Made by a program: the position numbers and the translations under genes. The notes under the pieces were generated by a model that worked only from the letters and a program-made list of their open reading frames with translations, ran no database searches and was not told the origin of the DNA. Shown piece by piece: positions 41,169 to 50,002 of a stretch of DNA of 64,000 nt. Source of the DNA: Nonomuraea solani (GTDB taxonomy: Bacteria > Actinomycetota > Actinomycetes > Streptosporangiales > Streptosporangiaceae); the NCBI RefSeq assembly GCF_900108335.1, contig NZ_FNVT01000005.1, positions 558,001 to 622,000 on the forward strand, written 5' to 3'. Numbering within the stretch: the first letter of the stretch is position 1; every line of letters begins with the position of its first letter.

Positions 41169-42823
41169 CCGACGCGCTGACCGCCGAGGTGCTCAGGAAC
41201 GCCCTGGTCGTGGCGGCGGAGGAGGCCAGCATCGTGGTGGTGCGGTCGGCGTACTCGACGTTCATCGTCGAGGGCTCCGACGCCTCCGCCGCCATCCTCG
41301 ACGCCGGCGGCCGGATGATCGCCCACTCCATGGCCACCACGCTGATGAACAGCATGGCGCTCAAGGTCGCGCTGCCCGAGCTGATCGCGGACATCCCCCT
41401 CGCCACCATGCGCCCCGGCGACGTGTACGTCCTCAACGACGCCTACCGGGGCGGCGTCCACACCAACGACCTGCTCGTCTACCGCCCCGTGTTCGTCGGC
41501 GAGACCCCGGCCTACTTCACCGCCACCATGATCCACGTGTCCGACCTGGGCGGCCTGTCGGCGGGCGGCATGGCGCCGCTGGCCACCGACATCTTCCTGG
41601 AGGGCCTCCAACTGCCCCCGGTACGCCTGGCCACCGCCGACGGCATCGAGCCGGCCATCGAGGCCGTACTGAAGGCCAACAGCCGCACTCCGGACAAGGT
41701 CATGGGCGACGTACGGGCTCTCGTGGCCGGGACCGCGGTGGCCGCCGCCCGGCTGGAGGCCCTGGCCGCCGAGTACGGGGTCCGCGGCCTGGCGAAGGGC
41801 ATCGACGACTACCTGGACCACACCGAGACCCGGACCCGCGCGGCCCTCGCGGAGCTGCCGAGAGGCCGGTTCGAGGCGGCGTACCCGATCGACGACGACG
41901 GAATCGAACCCGGCCGCGCGCACCACGTCCGGGTGGCCGTCACCCTGGGCGAGCGCGCCGTCCTCGACTTCACCGGCACCGATCCGCAGGTCCCCGCCGC
42001 CATCAACGCCTCGGCCTCGCAGTCCCTGGCCGCCGCCGTCTTCGCGGTGCGCTGCTTCCTGGACCCCGCGATCCCCATGAACGAGGGCTGCCTGCGCGCC
42101 ATCGACGTGCTCCTGCCGGAGGGCTCTCTGCTCAACGCCCGCTCCCCCTACCCCTGCGGCGGCCGGTACGTCCCCATCTATGCCGCCATGGAGGCCGTCT
42201 TCCAGGCGATGTCCGACGCGGTGCCCGAGCGGGCGATCGCGGCCAGCGGGATCCTGCAGCCGTTCTCGATCGCGGCCGTCGGGGCGCCGTACTGGATCCA
42301 TCTGTCGTACGACTTCGGCGGGGTGGGCGCCCGGCGCGGCCTGGACGGGCCGGACGCGACCGGCGTGCACTTCGGCATCGGCCGCAACTCGGTGCCGCAG
42401 GCGGAGCCGGTGGAGAGCCGCTGCCCGCTGATCGTGGAGTCGATCGAGACGATCCCGGACTCGGGCGGACCCGGCCGGCATCGGGGCGGGCTGGGGTCAC
42501 GAACGGTGTACCGGTTTCTGGCGGACTGCCACGTCACGACGCGCGGCGACCGGCTCCGGCTGGCGCCACCGGGGCGCGACGGAGGGCTGCCGGGACGACT
42601 GGGCGGCTTCTACAAGCGGCACCTGGACGGGGTGGTGGAGCGGCTCGCGTCAAAGGTGAACAACGTCCGGTTCGCGGCCGGGGAGGCGTTCATCGTCGAG
42701 ACCACGGGCGGCGGCGGCCTCGGCCCACCGGGCGAACGGGACCGCGAGGCGATCCTGGCCGACCTCGACGCCGGGCGCGTATCGGCGCGAGGAGCGGCAG
42801 AGGACTACGGGATCAACCTCTGA
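41165..42823 (+). CDS. hyuB: Hydantoinase B/oxoprolinase family protein
   Basis: 552 residues; ATG overlaps the hyuA stop, with AGGAGG upstream. Family marks: LTAEVLRNALVVAAEEASIVVVRSAYS, AHSMATTLMNSMALKVALPEL, DVYVLNDAYRGGVHTNDLLVYRPVF, ATMIHVSDLGGLSAGGMAPLATDIFLEGLQLPPV (His and Asp ligands), and GRHRGGLGSRTVYRF. Acts with HyuA to cleave a cyclic imide or amide at the cost of ATP. Its 3' end overlaps the convergent Uma2 pseudogene by 11 bp. Confidence 0.93.
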   Translation: MTDALTAEVLRNALVVAAEEASIVVVRSAYSTFIVEGSDASAAILDAGGRMIAHSMATTLMNSMALKVALPELIADIPLATMRPGDVYVLNDAYRGGVHTNDLLVYRPVFVGETPAYFTATMIHVSDLGGLSAGGMAPLATDIFLEGLQLPPVRLATADGIEPAIEAVLKANSRTPDKVMGDVRALVAGTAVAAARLEALAAEYGVRGLAKGIDDYLDHTETRTRAALAELPRGRFEAAYPIDDDGIEPGRAHHVRVAVTLGERAVLDFTGTDPQVPAAINASASQSLAAAVFAVRCFLDPAIPMNEGCLRAIDVLLPEGSLLNARSPYPCGGRYVPIYAAMEAVFQAMSDAVPERAIAASGILQPFSIAAVGAPYWIHLSYDFGGVGARRGLDGPDATGVHFGIGRNSVPQAEPVESRCPLIVESIETIPDSGGPGRHRGGLGSRTVYRFLADCHVTTRGDRLRLAPPGRDGGLPGRLGGFYKRHLDGVVERLASKVNNVRFAAGEAFIVETTGGGGLGPPGERDREAILADLDAGRVSARGAAEDYGINL

Positions 42824-43423
42824 GTCGCATCAGGTCGGCGGGATCGAAGGTCGCACGGAAGGGCGACGACAACGTGACCGTCTCTCCGGCCTTGTAGACG
42901 ATGGGTCCCTCGTAGGTGCGTCCGTCGAGTTCGTAGACGTAGATCCTCGGCCCTTCCATGGGCTCGATGCGCCAGTAGAGGGGAATGCCCGCCTCCGCGT
43001 ATGCGGCCACCTTGGAGGATCTGTCATGAACCTTGCTGCTCGGGCTGACCACCTCCACGGCGAGGAGCAGGTCGCTGGGGTCGTACATCAAATCCACCGC
43101 CTCTGACACCTCCTCGGGCACGACGACGAGGTCGGGAATGTAGAGGTCCTCGTTGCTCGGCCTGACATTGACGGTCGTCAAGCACTCAAGCTCGGGTGGC
43201 GCCGCGGTCTGGAGGATCATCAGGAGTCTGGTGATCACACGCTGGTGCCGGGGGGTGGGGCAGGGCTCACTACTAGGCTCCCGTTGAAGAGCTCATATCG
43301 GTTCCCGTCGTCCGGGAACTTGAGCAGGTCGTCGACAGTGAACGGCGGCGCGCCGGGGAGAACCGTGCGCCTCGGGGCCGGCTCGCCCACGGCCGATCCG
43401 GTTGTCGGTTCGATCGTTGCCAT
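42813..43423 (-). pseudogene. Uma2-family restriction-endonuclease-like gene, frameshifted
   Basis: Start ATG at 43423 (AGGTGA upstream). The N-terminal part (FTVDDLLKFPDDGNRYELFNGSLVVSPAPPPG) and the C-terminal part (HQRVITRLLMILQTA...NEDLYIPDLVVV...LLAVEVVSPSSKV...SSKVAAYAEAGIPLYW) are in different frames. The join lies in a run of six G (plus strand) near 43248-43253; one extra G would restore a single protein with the PD-(D/E)xK core (Asp in YIPDL, Glu in AVEV, Lys in SSKVAAY). Either a true homopolymer frameshift or a sequencing indel. Confidence 0.8.
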
Positions 43424-43486
43424 TGCGGTCACCTGCTCAGTATCGGGAGTCACGCCCTCGCGCACATGCTACTTCCCCCAATTCCA

Positions 43487-44125
43487 TCACTTTGAGTGAC
43501 GAGGCCGCCACTCTTCGGCTCCGCGCCGTACCGCCGTGTGGACGGCCCGCGCGATCCGGGCGCCGTATTCGGACCGTGGCCCGGCGAACAGCTCCTCGGG
43601 TCCTTCGACGGGCACCGCCACGCACACCGCGTCCGAGGCCGTCCCCGTGCCCGCGAAGCCCGCCTCCATCAGCGCCTGCGACTTCGCCTCCGTCACCGTC
43701 ATCACGGTGTTGACCAGCGCCGCGTCCGTCATCGCGACCGGCACGGCCACCATGATGTTGATCGTGCCCACCCGGATGGGCGCCAGCTCCGGGTCCTGGC
43801 CGCCCTCGGGGGCGGCGGCCCACGTGGGCACGCGCAGCCCGACCGTGGCGTACGCCGAGACGCCCCCGTCGGAGGCCCGGACGTACCGGTCGACGGAGGC
43901 GGCGGTCATCATGCCGACCCCGTTTCCGCCCGGCCCGAGCGACACCAGGTGATCGACCGGGTCCATGCGCGAATACCCGGCCACGACCTGCGCGTTCAGC
44001 ACCCACTCGCGGACCCCGATGCCGCCCCCGAGCATCGCCGAGGAGATCATTCGCCAGCCGGGCCCGAACTCCCACAGCAGCGCCCCGAGCCTGGCCCCCT
44101 CCTCGACCCGATATGTGAGCTTCAC
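43487..44125 (-). CDS. cbiZ: Adenosylcobinamide amidohydrolase
   Basis: 212 residues. WRMISSAMLGGGIGVREWVLNAQV, MDPVDHL, GVGMMTAASVDRY, VGTINIMVAVPVAMTDAALVNTVMTVTEAKSQAL and GTASDAVCVAVP match CbiZ, which cleaves the aminopropanol arm of adenosylcobinamide to give cobyric acid for salvage. Last gene of the corrinoid-uptake operon, start and stop overlapping neighbours, and behind a cobalamin riboswitch. It turns imported cobinamides or other corrinoids into precursors usable by the cell. Confidence 0.93.
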   Translation of the reverse strand: MKLTYRVEEGARLGALLWEFGPGWRMISSAMLGGGIGVREWVLNAQVVAGYSRMDPVDHLVSLGPGGNGVGMMTAASVDRYVRASDGGVSAYATVGLRVPTWAAAPEGGQDPELAPIRVGTINIMVAVPVAMTDAALVNTVMTVTEAKSQALMEAGFAGTGTASDAVCVAVPVEGPEELFAGPRSEYGARIARAVHTAVRRGAEEWRPRHSK

Positions 44126-44895
44126 GGCCCTCCCCTGACCAGGTGCACGACGGGCCGGCCGTCGGGCCCGGGCTCGATCTTCACATGGGCGTCGAAGTGC
44201 CGCCCCACGAGCGCCTCGGTCAGCACCTGGGCGGGCGTGCCGGCGGCCACGGCGCGGCCCTCCGCCAGCAGCAGGAGCGCGTCGGCGTAGAGCCCGGCGA
44301 CGGTCAGGTCGTGCAGGGTGGTGACGACGGTCAGCCCGTCGGCTCGGCGCAGCCGGTCCACCAGCTCAAGGACCTGCTGCTGGTGCCCGAGGTCCAGCGC
44401 GGTGGTCGGCTCGTCGAGCAGCAGCACGGGGGCCTCCTGCGCGAGCGCCCTGGCGAGCACCACGCGCTGCCGCTCCCCGCCGCTCAGCTCCCCGACCCGC
44501 CGCCCGGCCAGCTCGGTCAGGTCCAGCCGATCGAGTACGGATTCCGCCACCGCCCGGTCGTGCCCGCTCTCCCGCCCCAGATACGGGATGTACGGCGTCC
44601 GTCCCAGCAACGCGTAGTCGAACACCGTCATGTCGGGCGGCAGCCCGGGCGTCTGCGGCGCGTACGCCACCAGCCGTGCCCGCTCCCGCGGCTTGAGCGC
44701 CCCGCCCGGCCGGGAGTCGAGCGTGACCTCGCCCCGGTGCGCGACCAGCCCCATGACGGCCTTGAGCAGAGTGGACTTGCCGGCCCCGTTCGGCCCGATG
44801 ATGGCCAGCCACTCGCCCCTGCGCACCGTCAGGTCCACGCTGTCGAGGACGTCCCGCTCGCCAAGCCGTACGGTGAGCCCAGTGGCCCCGATCAT
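44122..44895 (-). CDS. btuD: Corrinoid ABC importer ATP-binding protein
   Basis: 257 residues. Walker A IIGPNGAGKSTLL, Q-loop YAPQTPGL, signature LSGGERQRVVLARALAQ, Walker B PVLLLDEPTTALD, H-loop TTLHD. FecE/BtuD type, followed by a C-terminal GRHFDAHVKIEPGPDGRPVVHL common in that group. Start overlaps the permease stop and stop overlaps cbiZ; operon and riboswitch indicate vitamin B12 or cobinamide as substrate. Confidence 0.92.
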   Translation of the reverse strand: MIGATGLTVRLGERDVLDSVDLTVRRGEWLAIIGPNGAGKSTLLKAVMGLVAHRGEVTLDSRPGGALKPRERARLVAYAPQTPGLPPDMTVFDYALLGRTPYIPYLGRESGHDRAVAESVLDRLDLTELAGRRVGELSGGERQRVVLARALAQEAPVLLLDEPTTALDLGHQQQVLELVDRLRRADGLTVVTTLHDLTVAGLYADALLLLAEGRAVAAGTPAQVLTEALVGRHFDAHVKIEPGPDGRPVVHLVRGGP

Positions 44896-45926
44896 GTGAC
44901 CGCCCGCCTGGTCATGCGCAGGACGCCCACGAAGAACGGCGCCCCCACGAACATCGTCACCACCCCGATCGGCAGCTCGGCCGGCGCGATCACGGTACGG
45001 GCGACGAGGTCGGCCAGCACCAGGAACGCCGCCCCGCCGATCAGCGAGAGCGGCAGCACGATCCGGTACGAGCCGCCCGCCAGCCGCCGCACGACGTGCG
45101 GGATGACGATGCCCACGAACCCGATCAGCCCGCTCACCGCCACCGCCGCCGCGGTGGCCAGCGAGGCCGCCAGCAGCACGGTGAACCGCACCCGGGCCGC
45201 CCGCACACCGAGGCTCATGGCCTCCTCGTCGCCCACGGACAGCACGTCGAGCATGCGCCCGTGCAGCAGGAGCAGGACGGCGGAGACGGCGGCGTACGGC
45301 AGGACGAGCCAGAGCTGGTCCCACCCGCCGCCGACGTCGCCGAGGATCCACGCGTAGATGCGCTGCAGCTCCTCGACCTTGAACTGCTGGATGAACGTCT
45401 GGATCGCGGTCAGGAACGAGGTGACCGCGACCCCGGCCAGCACCAGCGTGGCCGTCCCGCCGGCGCGCCCGGCGGTGTTGCCCAGCGTGTACGCCAGGAA
45501 CACCCCGCCCACGGCCCCGATGAAGGCCGCGATCGGGATGGATCCCTCCACGGCGGGCAGCAGCACGATGGCCGCCGTCGTCGCCAGCCCGGCCCCGGCC
45601 GCGGCCCCGAGCAGGTACGGGTCGGCCAGCGGATTGCGGAAAACGCCCTGGTACGCCGCCCCCGCCACCGCCAGCAGCCCGCCGACCACGGCGGCGACCA
45701 GCACCCGGGGCAGCCGCAGCTCGAACAGCAGCCCCTCCTCGACGGGCGCGAGCCCGGCGTCCACGTCGGTGAACGGCAGCCAGTCCACGACCTGGAGCAC
45801 GACCTGCCAGGGCGAGATGTCGGCGGCGCCGTCGAGGAGCCCGGCGACCATGCAGGCGGCCAGCACGCCCAGGGCCGACAGCACCCACAGGGGTTTGGCC
45901 CTGGCCGGGCCGGCCTGCGTCACCAT
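44892..45926 (-). CDS. btuC: Corrinoid ABC importer permease (FecCD/BtuC family)
   Basis: 344 residues, about 10 membrane helices. FecCD marks: LRLPRVLVAAVVGGLLAVAGAAYQGVFRNPLADPYLLGAAAGAG, the cytoplasmic loop SLGVRAARVRF that contacts the ATPase, and GFVGIVIPHVVRRLAG. Directly follows the binding-protein gene with no gap. Confidence 0.93.
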   Translation of the reverse strand: MVTQAGPARAKPLWVLSALGVLAACMVAGLLDGAADISPWQVVLQVVDWLPFTDVDAGLAPVEEGLLFELRLPRVLVAAVVGGLLAVAGAAYQGVFRNPLADPYLLGAAAGAGLATTAAIVLLPAVEGSIPIAAFIGAVGGVFLAYTLGNTAGRAGGTATLVLAGVAVTSFLTAIQTFIQQFKVEELQRIYAWILGDVGGGWDQLWLVLPYAAVSAVLLLLHGRMLDVLSVGDEEAMSLGVRAARVRFTVLLAASLATAAAVAVSGLIGFVGIVIPHVVRRLAGGSYRIVLPLSLIGGAAFLVLADLVARTVIAPAELPIGVVTMFVGAPFFVGVLRMTRRAVT

Positions 45927-46880
45927 CTAGCTGGTGCCGGCCTTGGCCACGGCGGCGCCGATGGACTCGGCGAGCTGGACCACGCGCGGCCCCCACCGGG
46001 AGGCGAGGTCGTCGTCGAGCAGGACGACCTGGTCGTTCTTGATCGCGGACAGGCCCGCCCAGCCTGGCCGCTTGGCCAGCGTCTCCTTGCTCTGCTGACA
46101 GCACTTGACGTCCGCCAGGAAGATCAGGTCGGGGTCGGCCTGGGCCACGAACTCGGCCGACAGCTTGGGGTAGCCGCCCGCCGCGTCGGGGGCCTTGTCG
46201 GCGACGTTGGTCAGGCCGAACATGGCGTAGACCTGGCCGATGAACGTCTTGGACGTGGCGGCGTAGGGCGTCTGGTCGAGCTCGTGGTAGTAGGTGAACC
46301 TCTTGTCCTTGGGCGCCTCGGCGGCCAGTTTCTCCATGGCCGTCTTCATGCCGGCGACGACCTCGTCGGCCTTGGCCTTGTTGCCGGTGGCCGCGCCGAT
46401 CTCGGTGATCTCCTCGTACGCCTCGTCGAGCTTGGTCGCGGCCGGCTGGAGCAGCACCGGCACGTTGACCTTGCCCAGCTCGGCGACGACCTTGTCGAGG
46501 TCGTCGGAGAGGATCACGAGGTCGGGCTTCTGGGCGACGATGGCCTCGACGTTCGGCTTGAAGCCGGACAGGTCGGTCTTCGGGGCCTCCGGCGGGAAGT
46601 TCGAGCGGTCGTCGACGGCGACGACCTGGGGGCCCGCGCCGATCGCGAAGAGCGTCTCGGTGTGGGTGGCCGACAGCGAGACGATCCGCTCCGGCTTCTT
46701 GGTGAGGGTGACCGCGCCGTTGCCGGCCTCAACGGTGACAGGGAAATCACCTGAGGCGGTGGCGGGGGCGGAGGTGGCGGGGGTCGCTGAAGGGGAGGCC
46801 GAGGTGCCGGTCTGACCACAACCGGCCAGGACGAGCGTTCCCAGCAGCGCGCCCGCGAGAGCCGTGCGTACGGGTCTCAC
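45927..46880 (-). CDS. btuF: Corrinoid-binding lipoprotein of an ABC importer
   Basis: 317 residues from the GTG at 46880 (AAAGGA seven bases upstream); the longer reading would run through the riboswitch. Lipobox LVLAGC with Cys about 22, a Ser/Thr/Ala-rich linker, then the class III binding fold (ERIVSLSATHTETLFAIGAGPQVVAVDDRSNFP...KPDLVILSDDLDK). Delivers the ligand to the BtuC-like permease. Controlled by the riboswitch at 46952-47067. Confidence 0.92.
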   Translation of the reverse strand: MRPVRTALAGALLGTLVLAGCGQTGTSASPSATPATSAPATASGDFPVTVEAGNGAVTLTKKPERIVSLSATHTETLFAIGAGPQVVAVDDRSNFPPEAPKTDLSGFKPNVEAIVAQKPDLVILSDDLDKVVAELGKVNVPVLLQPAATKLDEAYEEITEIGAATGNKAKADEVVAGMKTAMEKLAAEAPKDKRFTYYHELDQTPYAATSKTFIGQVYAMFGLTNVADKAPDAAGGYPKLSAEFVAQADPDLIFLADVKCCQQSKETLAKRPGWAGLSAIKNDQVVLLDDDLASRWGPRVVQLAESIGAAVAKAGTS

Positions 46881-46951
46881 GAGTAGTCCTTTCACACTGT
46901 TCGGAACCGAGAGACCCGCGTCGAACGACGGATCACCCTTTTCCACGAGGG

Positions 46952-47067
46952 TTGATGACGTCAGCGCAGCGGCAGGCGACCTGGCTATGACAGTTGCGGG
47001 ACAGCGCCGGACTCGCACCGGACTTCGCTGCGGCACTGCGCGGAAGTACGTCCTCGAAGGTTATCAA
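46952..47067 (-). promoter_or_regulatory. Cobalamin riboswitch
   Basis: On the minus strand the element has the core GAAGTCCGGTGCGAGTCCGG followed by CGCTGTCCCGCAACTGT (about 46991-47028), and the B12 box AGCCAGGTCGCCTGCC (46971-46986). TTGAT at the 5' end pairs with ATCAA at the 3' end as P1. It ends about 72 nt before the btuF GTG, so adenosylcobalamin binding should shut down btuFCD-cbiZ. Upstream, the MocA-type gene ends at 47088 without overlap. Confidence 0.9.
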
Positions 47068-47087
47068 TGCCCGAGATGGCGGCCGCG

Positions 47088-47945
47088 TCAAGGGGCGAGT
47101 TGGGACTCCGCCTCGGCGATGATCTTCTGGATCCGCAGGCCGTGGGCGGCGTCGAGGGGGTGCCCGCCGCCACCGCGCACGGTCTGGGCGAACTCCTCGG
47201 CGATCGTCTCCAGGGGGTCGTCGTCGAAGGGCAGGAGGACGGCGTTGCCGGTGCGGCCGTACACGGCGACGGTGGCGGGCGGCAGGTCGCCGACGGCGGC
47301 CATGCACAGGGACACCTCGCTGACGCCGCCGTTCTCGTGCTCCAGCAGCAGCCCGGTCCAGCCGAGCGGGTTGCCGTGCGCGCGTACGCCGGTGATCGGG
47401 CCTAGGGCCGCGTCGAGGAGGTCGATCACGTGCGGGCCGACGTCGAGCAGCACGCCGCGCTGCAGCCGCCAGGGGGTGGCGTAGGGGTGGTCGCCGATCA
47501 GGGCGCCGGAGATGTTGGCGGCGTGGCCGCCGAACGGCTGGATCTGGCCGCAGCGGGCCAGGAAGGTACGGGTCTGGGTGGCGTAGCGCAGGGTGAGGAC
47601 CATCTGGGAGGCGACCCCGGTCTCGGCGACGGCGTCGGCGACGCGCCTGGCGTTGTCGAGGGAGTCGGCGAGCGGCTTCTCCAGCAGCAGCGCCTTGCCG
47701 GCGCGGGCGGCACGGACGGCGAACTCGGCCTGTACGGCGGGCGGCACGCAGAACGCCACGGCCTCACAGGCGTCGAACAGCTCCTCGACCCGCGTGAACA
47801 CGGGCGCGCCGAGCAGGGCGGCGTTCTCGGGCCTGCGCGCCCAGACCCCGGCCAGCCGGGTGTGCGGCCCCTTGGCCAGCATCGGCGCGTGCGCCTCACG
47901 GGCCCATGGCCCCGCCCCGATCAGCCCGACCGCCACCGGCTCCAT
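47088..47945 (-). CDS. Gfo/Idh/MocA-family oxidoreductase
   Basis: 285 residues, GGAGGGTGT before the ATG. Rossmann VAVGLIGAGPWAREAHAPML, the EKP motif in LLLEKPLADSLDNA (about 90-92), and LLDVGPHVIDLLDAALG with the catalytic Asp and His. NAD(P)-dependent sugar- or inositol-type dehydrogenase, somewhat short for the family. It follows the PhyH-PTE-P450-SDR operon by 57 bp, so it may be co-transcribed. Substrate unknown. Confidence 0.88.
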   Translation of the reverse strand: MEPVAVGLIGAGPWAREAHAPMLAKGPHTRLAGVWARRPENAALLGAPVFTRVEELFDACEAVAFCVPPAVQAEFAVRAARAGKALLLEKPLADSLDNARRVADAVAETGVASQMVLTLRYATQTRTFLARCGQIQPFGGHAANISGALIGDHPYATPWRLQRGVLLDVGPHVIDLLDAALGPITGVRAHGNPLGWTGLLLEHENGGVSEVSLCMAAVGDLPPATVAVYGRTGNAVLLPFDDDPLETIAEEFAQTVRGGGGHPLDAAHGLRIQKIIAEAESQLAP

Positions 47946-48002
47946 ACACCCTCCAAGATTTGCCCGAAGACCACCTTATTGGGCATATCTCCCCTGATCG
48001 GG

Positions 48003-48812
48003 TCAGAAGGAACCTTGATCGCGCCACTGCTGGACGGCGTGCTGGGGGCGGTGAGCGAGGGTGCCGGAGTCGATGACGAGGGTCTGACCGGTCACGCAGC
48101 GGGAGTCGTCGCTGGTCAGGAAACACACCAGGGCGGCCACGTCCTCGACCGTGCAGGGCCAGGGCAGCAGGCGTTCCGCCTCCTTGTCGGCGAGCTGGGC
48201 GGGCGTGAGGGCCCGCTGGGCGGCCTGGGTCAGGACGAGGGCGGGCGCGATGGCGTTGCAGCGGACGCCGCGCGAGCCGTACGTGGTGGCGACGTAGCGG
48301 GTGAAGCCGATCAGGGCGGCCTTGGAGGAGCCGTAGGCGGCGTGCCGCGTGTCCCCGACCAGGGCGGACACCGACGAGGTCAGGACGATGGCGCCGCCGC
48401 CGGGCATGGCGGGGACCGTGTGCTTGACCATGAGCATGGCGCCGCGCAGGTTGACCTCCATGGTGCGGTCCCAGACGGCGACGTCCAGGTCGTCGAGATG
48501 GCCGTCGCGGCCGTACACGTCGTGGTCGAGGACGGCGGCGTTGGAGTGCAGCACGTCCACCCGGCCGAACGACGCGACCAGGGCCGCGACCGCCTCCTCC
48601 ACCTGCTTCTCGTCGGAGACGTCGCAGGTCAGGGCCATCGCGGTGCCGCCGTCGCCGCGGATGGCGGCGGCGGTGGCCTTGGCGCTCGCGGAGCGCAGGT
48701 CGAGCACGCCCACGCAGGCGCCCTCGGCGGCCATCCTGGCGGCGCAGGCCGCGCCGATGCCGGAGCCGGCGCCCGTCACCAGCGCGACGCGGCCGTCGAA
48801 GCGCCCGCTCAC
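48003..48812 (-). CDS. Short-chain dehydrogenase/reductase
   Basis: 269 residues from the GTG at 48812, which overlaps the P450 stop (GTGA). Cofactor loop TGAGSGIGAACA, acidic LDLRSASA suggesting NAD, HSNAAVLDHD, catalytic Ser in VLTSSVSALVG and YGSSK, and a long tail PQHAVQQWRDQGSF. Classical SDR; likely oxidises or reduces an alcohol made by the P450 or hydrolase of the same operon. Confidence 0.9.
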   Translation of the reverse strand: MSGRFDGRVALVTGAGSGIGAACAARMAAEGACVGVLDLRSASAKATAAAIRGDGGTAMALTCDVSDEKQVEEAVAALVASFGRVDVLHSNAAVLDHDVYGRDGHLDDLDVAVWDRTMEVNLRGAMLMVKHTVPAMPGGGAIVLTSSVSALVGDTRHAAYGSSKAALIGFTRYVATTYGSRGVRCNAIAPALVLTQAAQRALTPAQLADKEAERLLPWPCTVEDVAALVCFLTSDDSRCVTGQTLVIDSGTLAHRPQHAVQQWRDQGSF

Positions 48813-50002
48813 CACTCCACCAGCAGGGAGGGCAGGCCGCGGCCGACGATCGATCTGCGGTAGGCGATCTCCTGACCGGGGGCGAGCCGCAGGCCGGGCA
48901 GGCGGCGGCCGAGCACCTCCAGCGCGGTACGCAGTTGCAGGCGGCCGAGCGCGGCCCCGACGCAGAAGTGGATGCCGTAGCCGAAGACCATGTGCTCGGC
49001 GGCGTTCGGCCGGTCGATGACGAAACGGTCGGGGTCGGGGAAGACGGTCTCGTCGTGGGCGGCGGAATCGGTGGAGAGCAGGACGAGTGAGCCCTGCGGG
49101 ATGTCCACGCCGTGCGTCGTGAGGTCGGCGGCCGCGTACCTGAAGGAGCCCAGTGACGCCCCGTCGATGCGCATGCACTCCTCGGAGGCGCCCGCCACCA
49201 GCGGCGGCGGCACCGGCCACGCGTCCTCCCGCAGCAGGCGCAGGACGGTGTTGCCGAGCTGGTTCGGCACGGTGTCGTTGCCGCCGAGCAGGATCGTGGA
49301 GATCAGCTCGACCACCTCGCGGTGGCTCAGCTCCTCGCCGATCAGGGACGTCATCAGCGAGGTGAAGTCGTCCTTCGGGTCCTTGGCCCGGGCGGCGACC
49401 AGGCGGTCCACGTAGTCGAGGTAGGTCAGGAAGCTGCCGGCCAGCTCAAGCTGGCGCTCCGGCGGCTGCGGCGACAGGAAGAGCTGGAACCAGTCCTTGA
49501 CGTGCGACTGCACGAACGCCTCGTCGGACTCGGGCACCCCGATGAAGCGGGCGGTGAGCTTGACCGACGGCTCGTGGCCGATCTCGGTGACGAAGTCGGC
49601 GTGCCCGCGCGGGGCCAGCCGGTCGAGCAGGTCCTCGTTGAGCCGGCGGAACTCCTGCTCCATGGCGGCGACCGCGCGCGGCGTGAACGCCTTGGACACC
49701 GACCGGCGCAGGCGGGTGTGGTCGGGCGGGTCCACGTTCGCCACGAAGCTGGACAGGAACGAGCCGTGCTCGCCCAGCTTCTCCTTCGTCTCCGTGGTGA
49801 GGCTGCGCGAGATCGTCAGCGAGCCCTCGGAGGAGAAGCGCCGCGGGTCGCCGTACGCGGCGCGGACGTCGGCGTAGCGGGTCAGCACGTACGCGCCCAG
49901 GTGCTCGCTGCGGAACACCGGCGCCCGCTCGCGCAGCCTGGCGAGGAAGGCGTAGGGGTCGGCGACGTGCCAGTCCGCGCCGACGTCGAAGTCCTCTCTC
50001 AT
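48809..50002 (-). CDS. Cytochrome P450
   Basis: 397 residues. I-helix LISTILLGGNDTVPN (acid-alcohol pair D-T), K-helix ExxR in ECMR, heme loop FGYGIHFCVGAALGR with the Cys ligand near residue 339, and PPDHTRLRRSVSKAF in the C-helix. Soluble class I enzyme needing ferredoxin and reductase from elsewhere. Start overlaps the hydrolase stop; stop overlaps the SDR start. Confidence 0.95.
   Translation of the reverse strand: MREDFDVGADWHVADPYAFLARLRERAPVFRSEHLGAYVLTRYADVRAAYGDPRRFSSEGSLTISRSLTTETKEKLGEHGSFLSSFVANVDPPDHTRLRRSVSKAFTPRAVAAMEQEFRRLNEDLLDRLAPRGHADFVTEIGHEPSVKLTARFIGVPESDEAFVQSHVKDWFQLFLSPQPPERQLELAGSFLTYLDYVDRLVAARAKDPKDDFTSLMTSLIGEELSHREVVELISTILLGGNDTVPNQLGNTVLRLLREDAWPVPPPLVAGASEECMRIDGASLGSFRYAAADLTTHGVDIPQGSLVLLSTDSAAHDETVFPDPDRFVIDRPNAAEHMVFGYGIHFCVGAALGRLQLRTALEVLGRRLPGLRLAPGQEIAYRRSIVGRGLPSLLVEW

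Noticed and set aside
45927..47036. Longer start of the corrinoid-binding protein from 47036
   Set aside because: It would translate the riboswitch; the GTG at 46880 has an AAAGGA site and begins directly with the lipoprotein signal.
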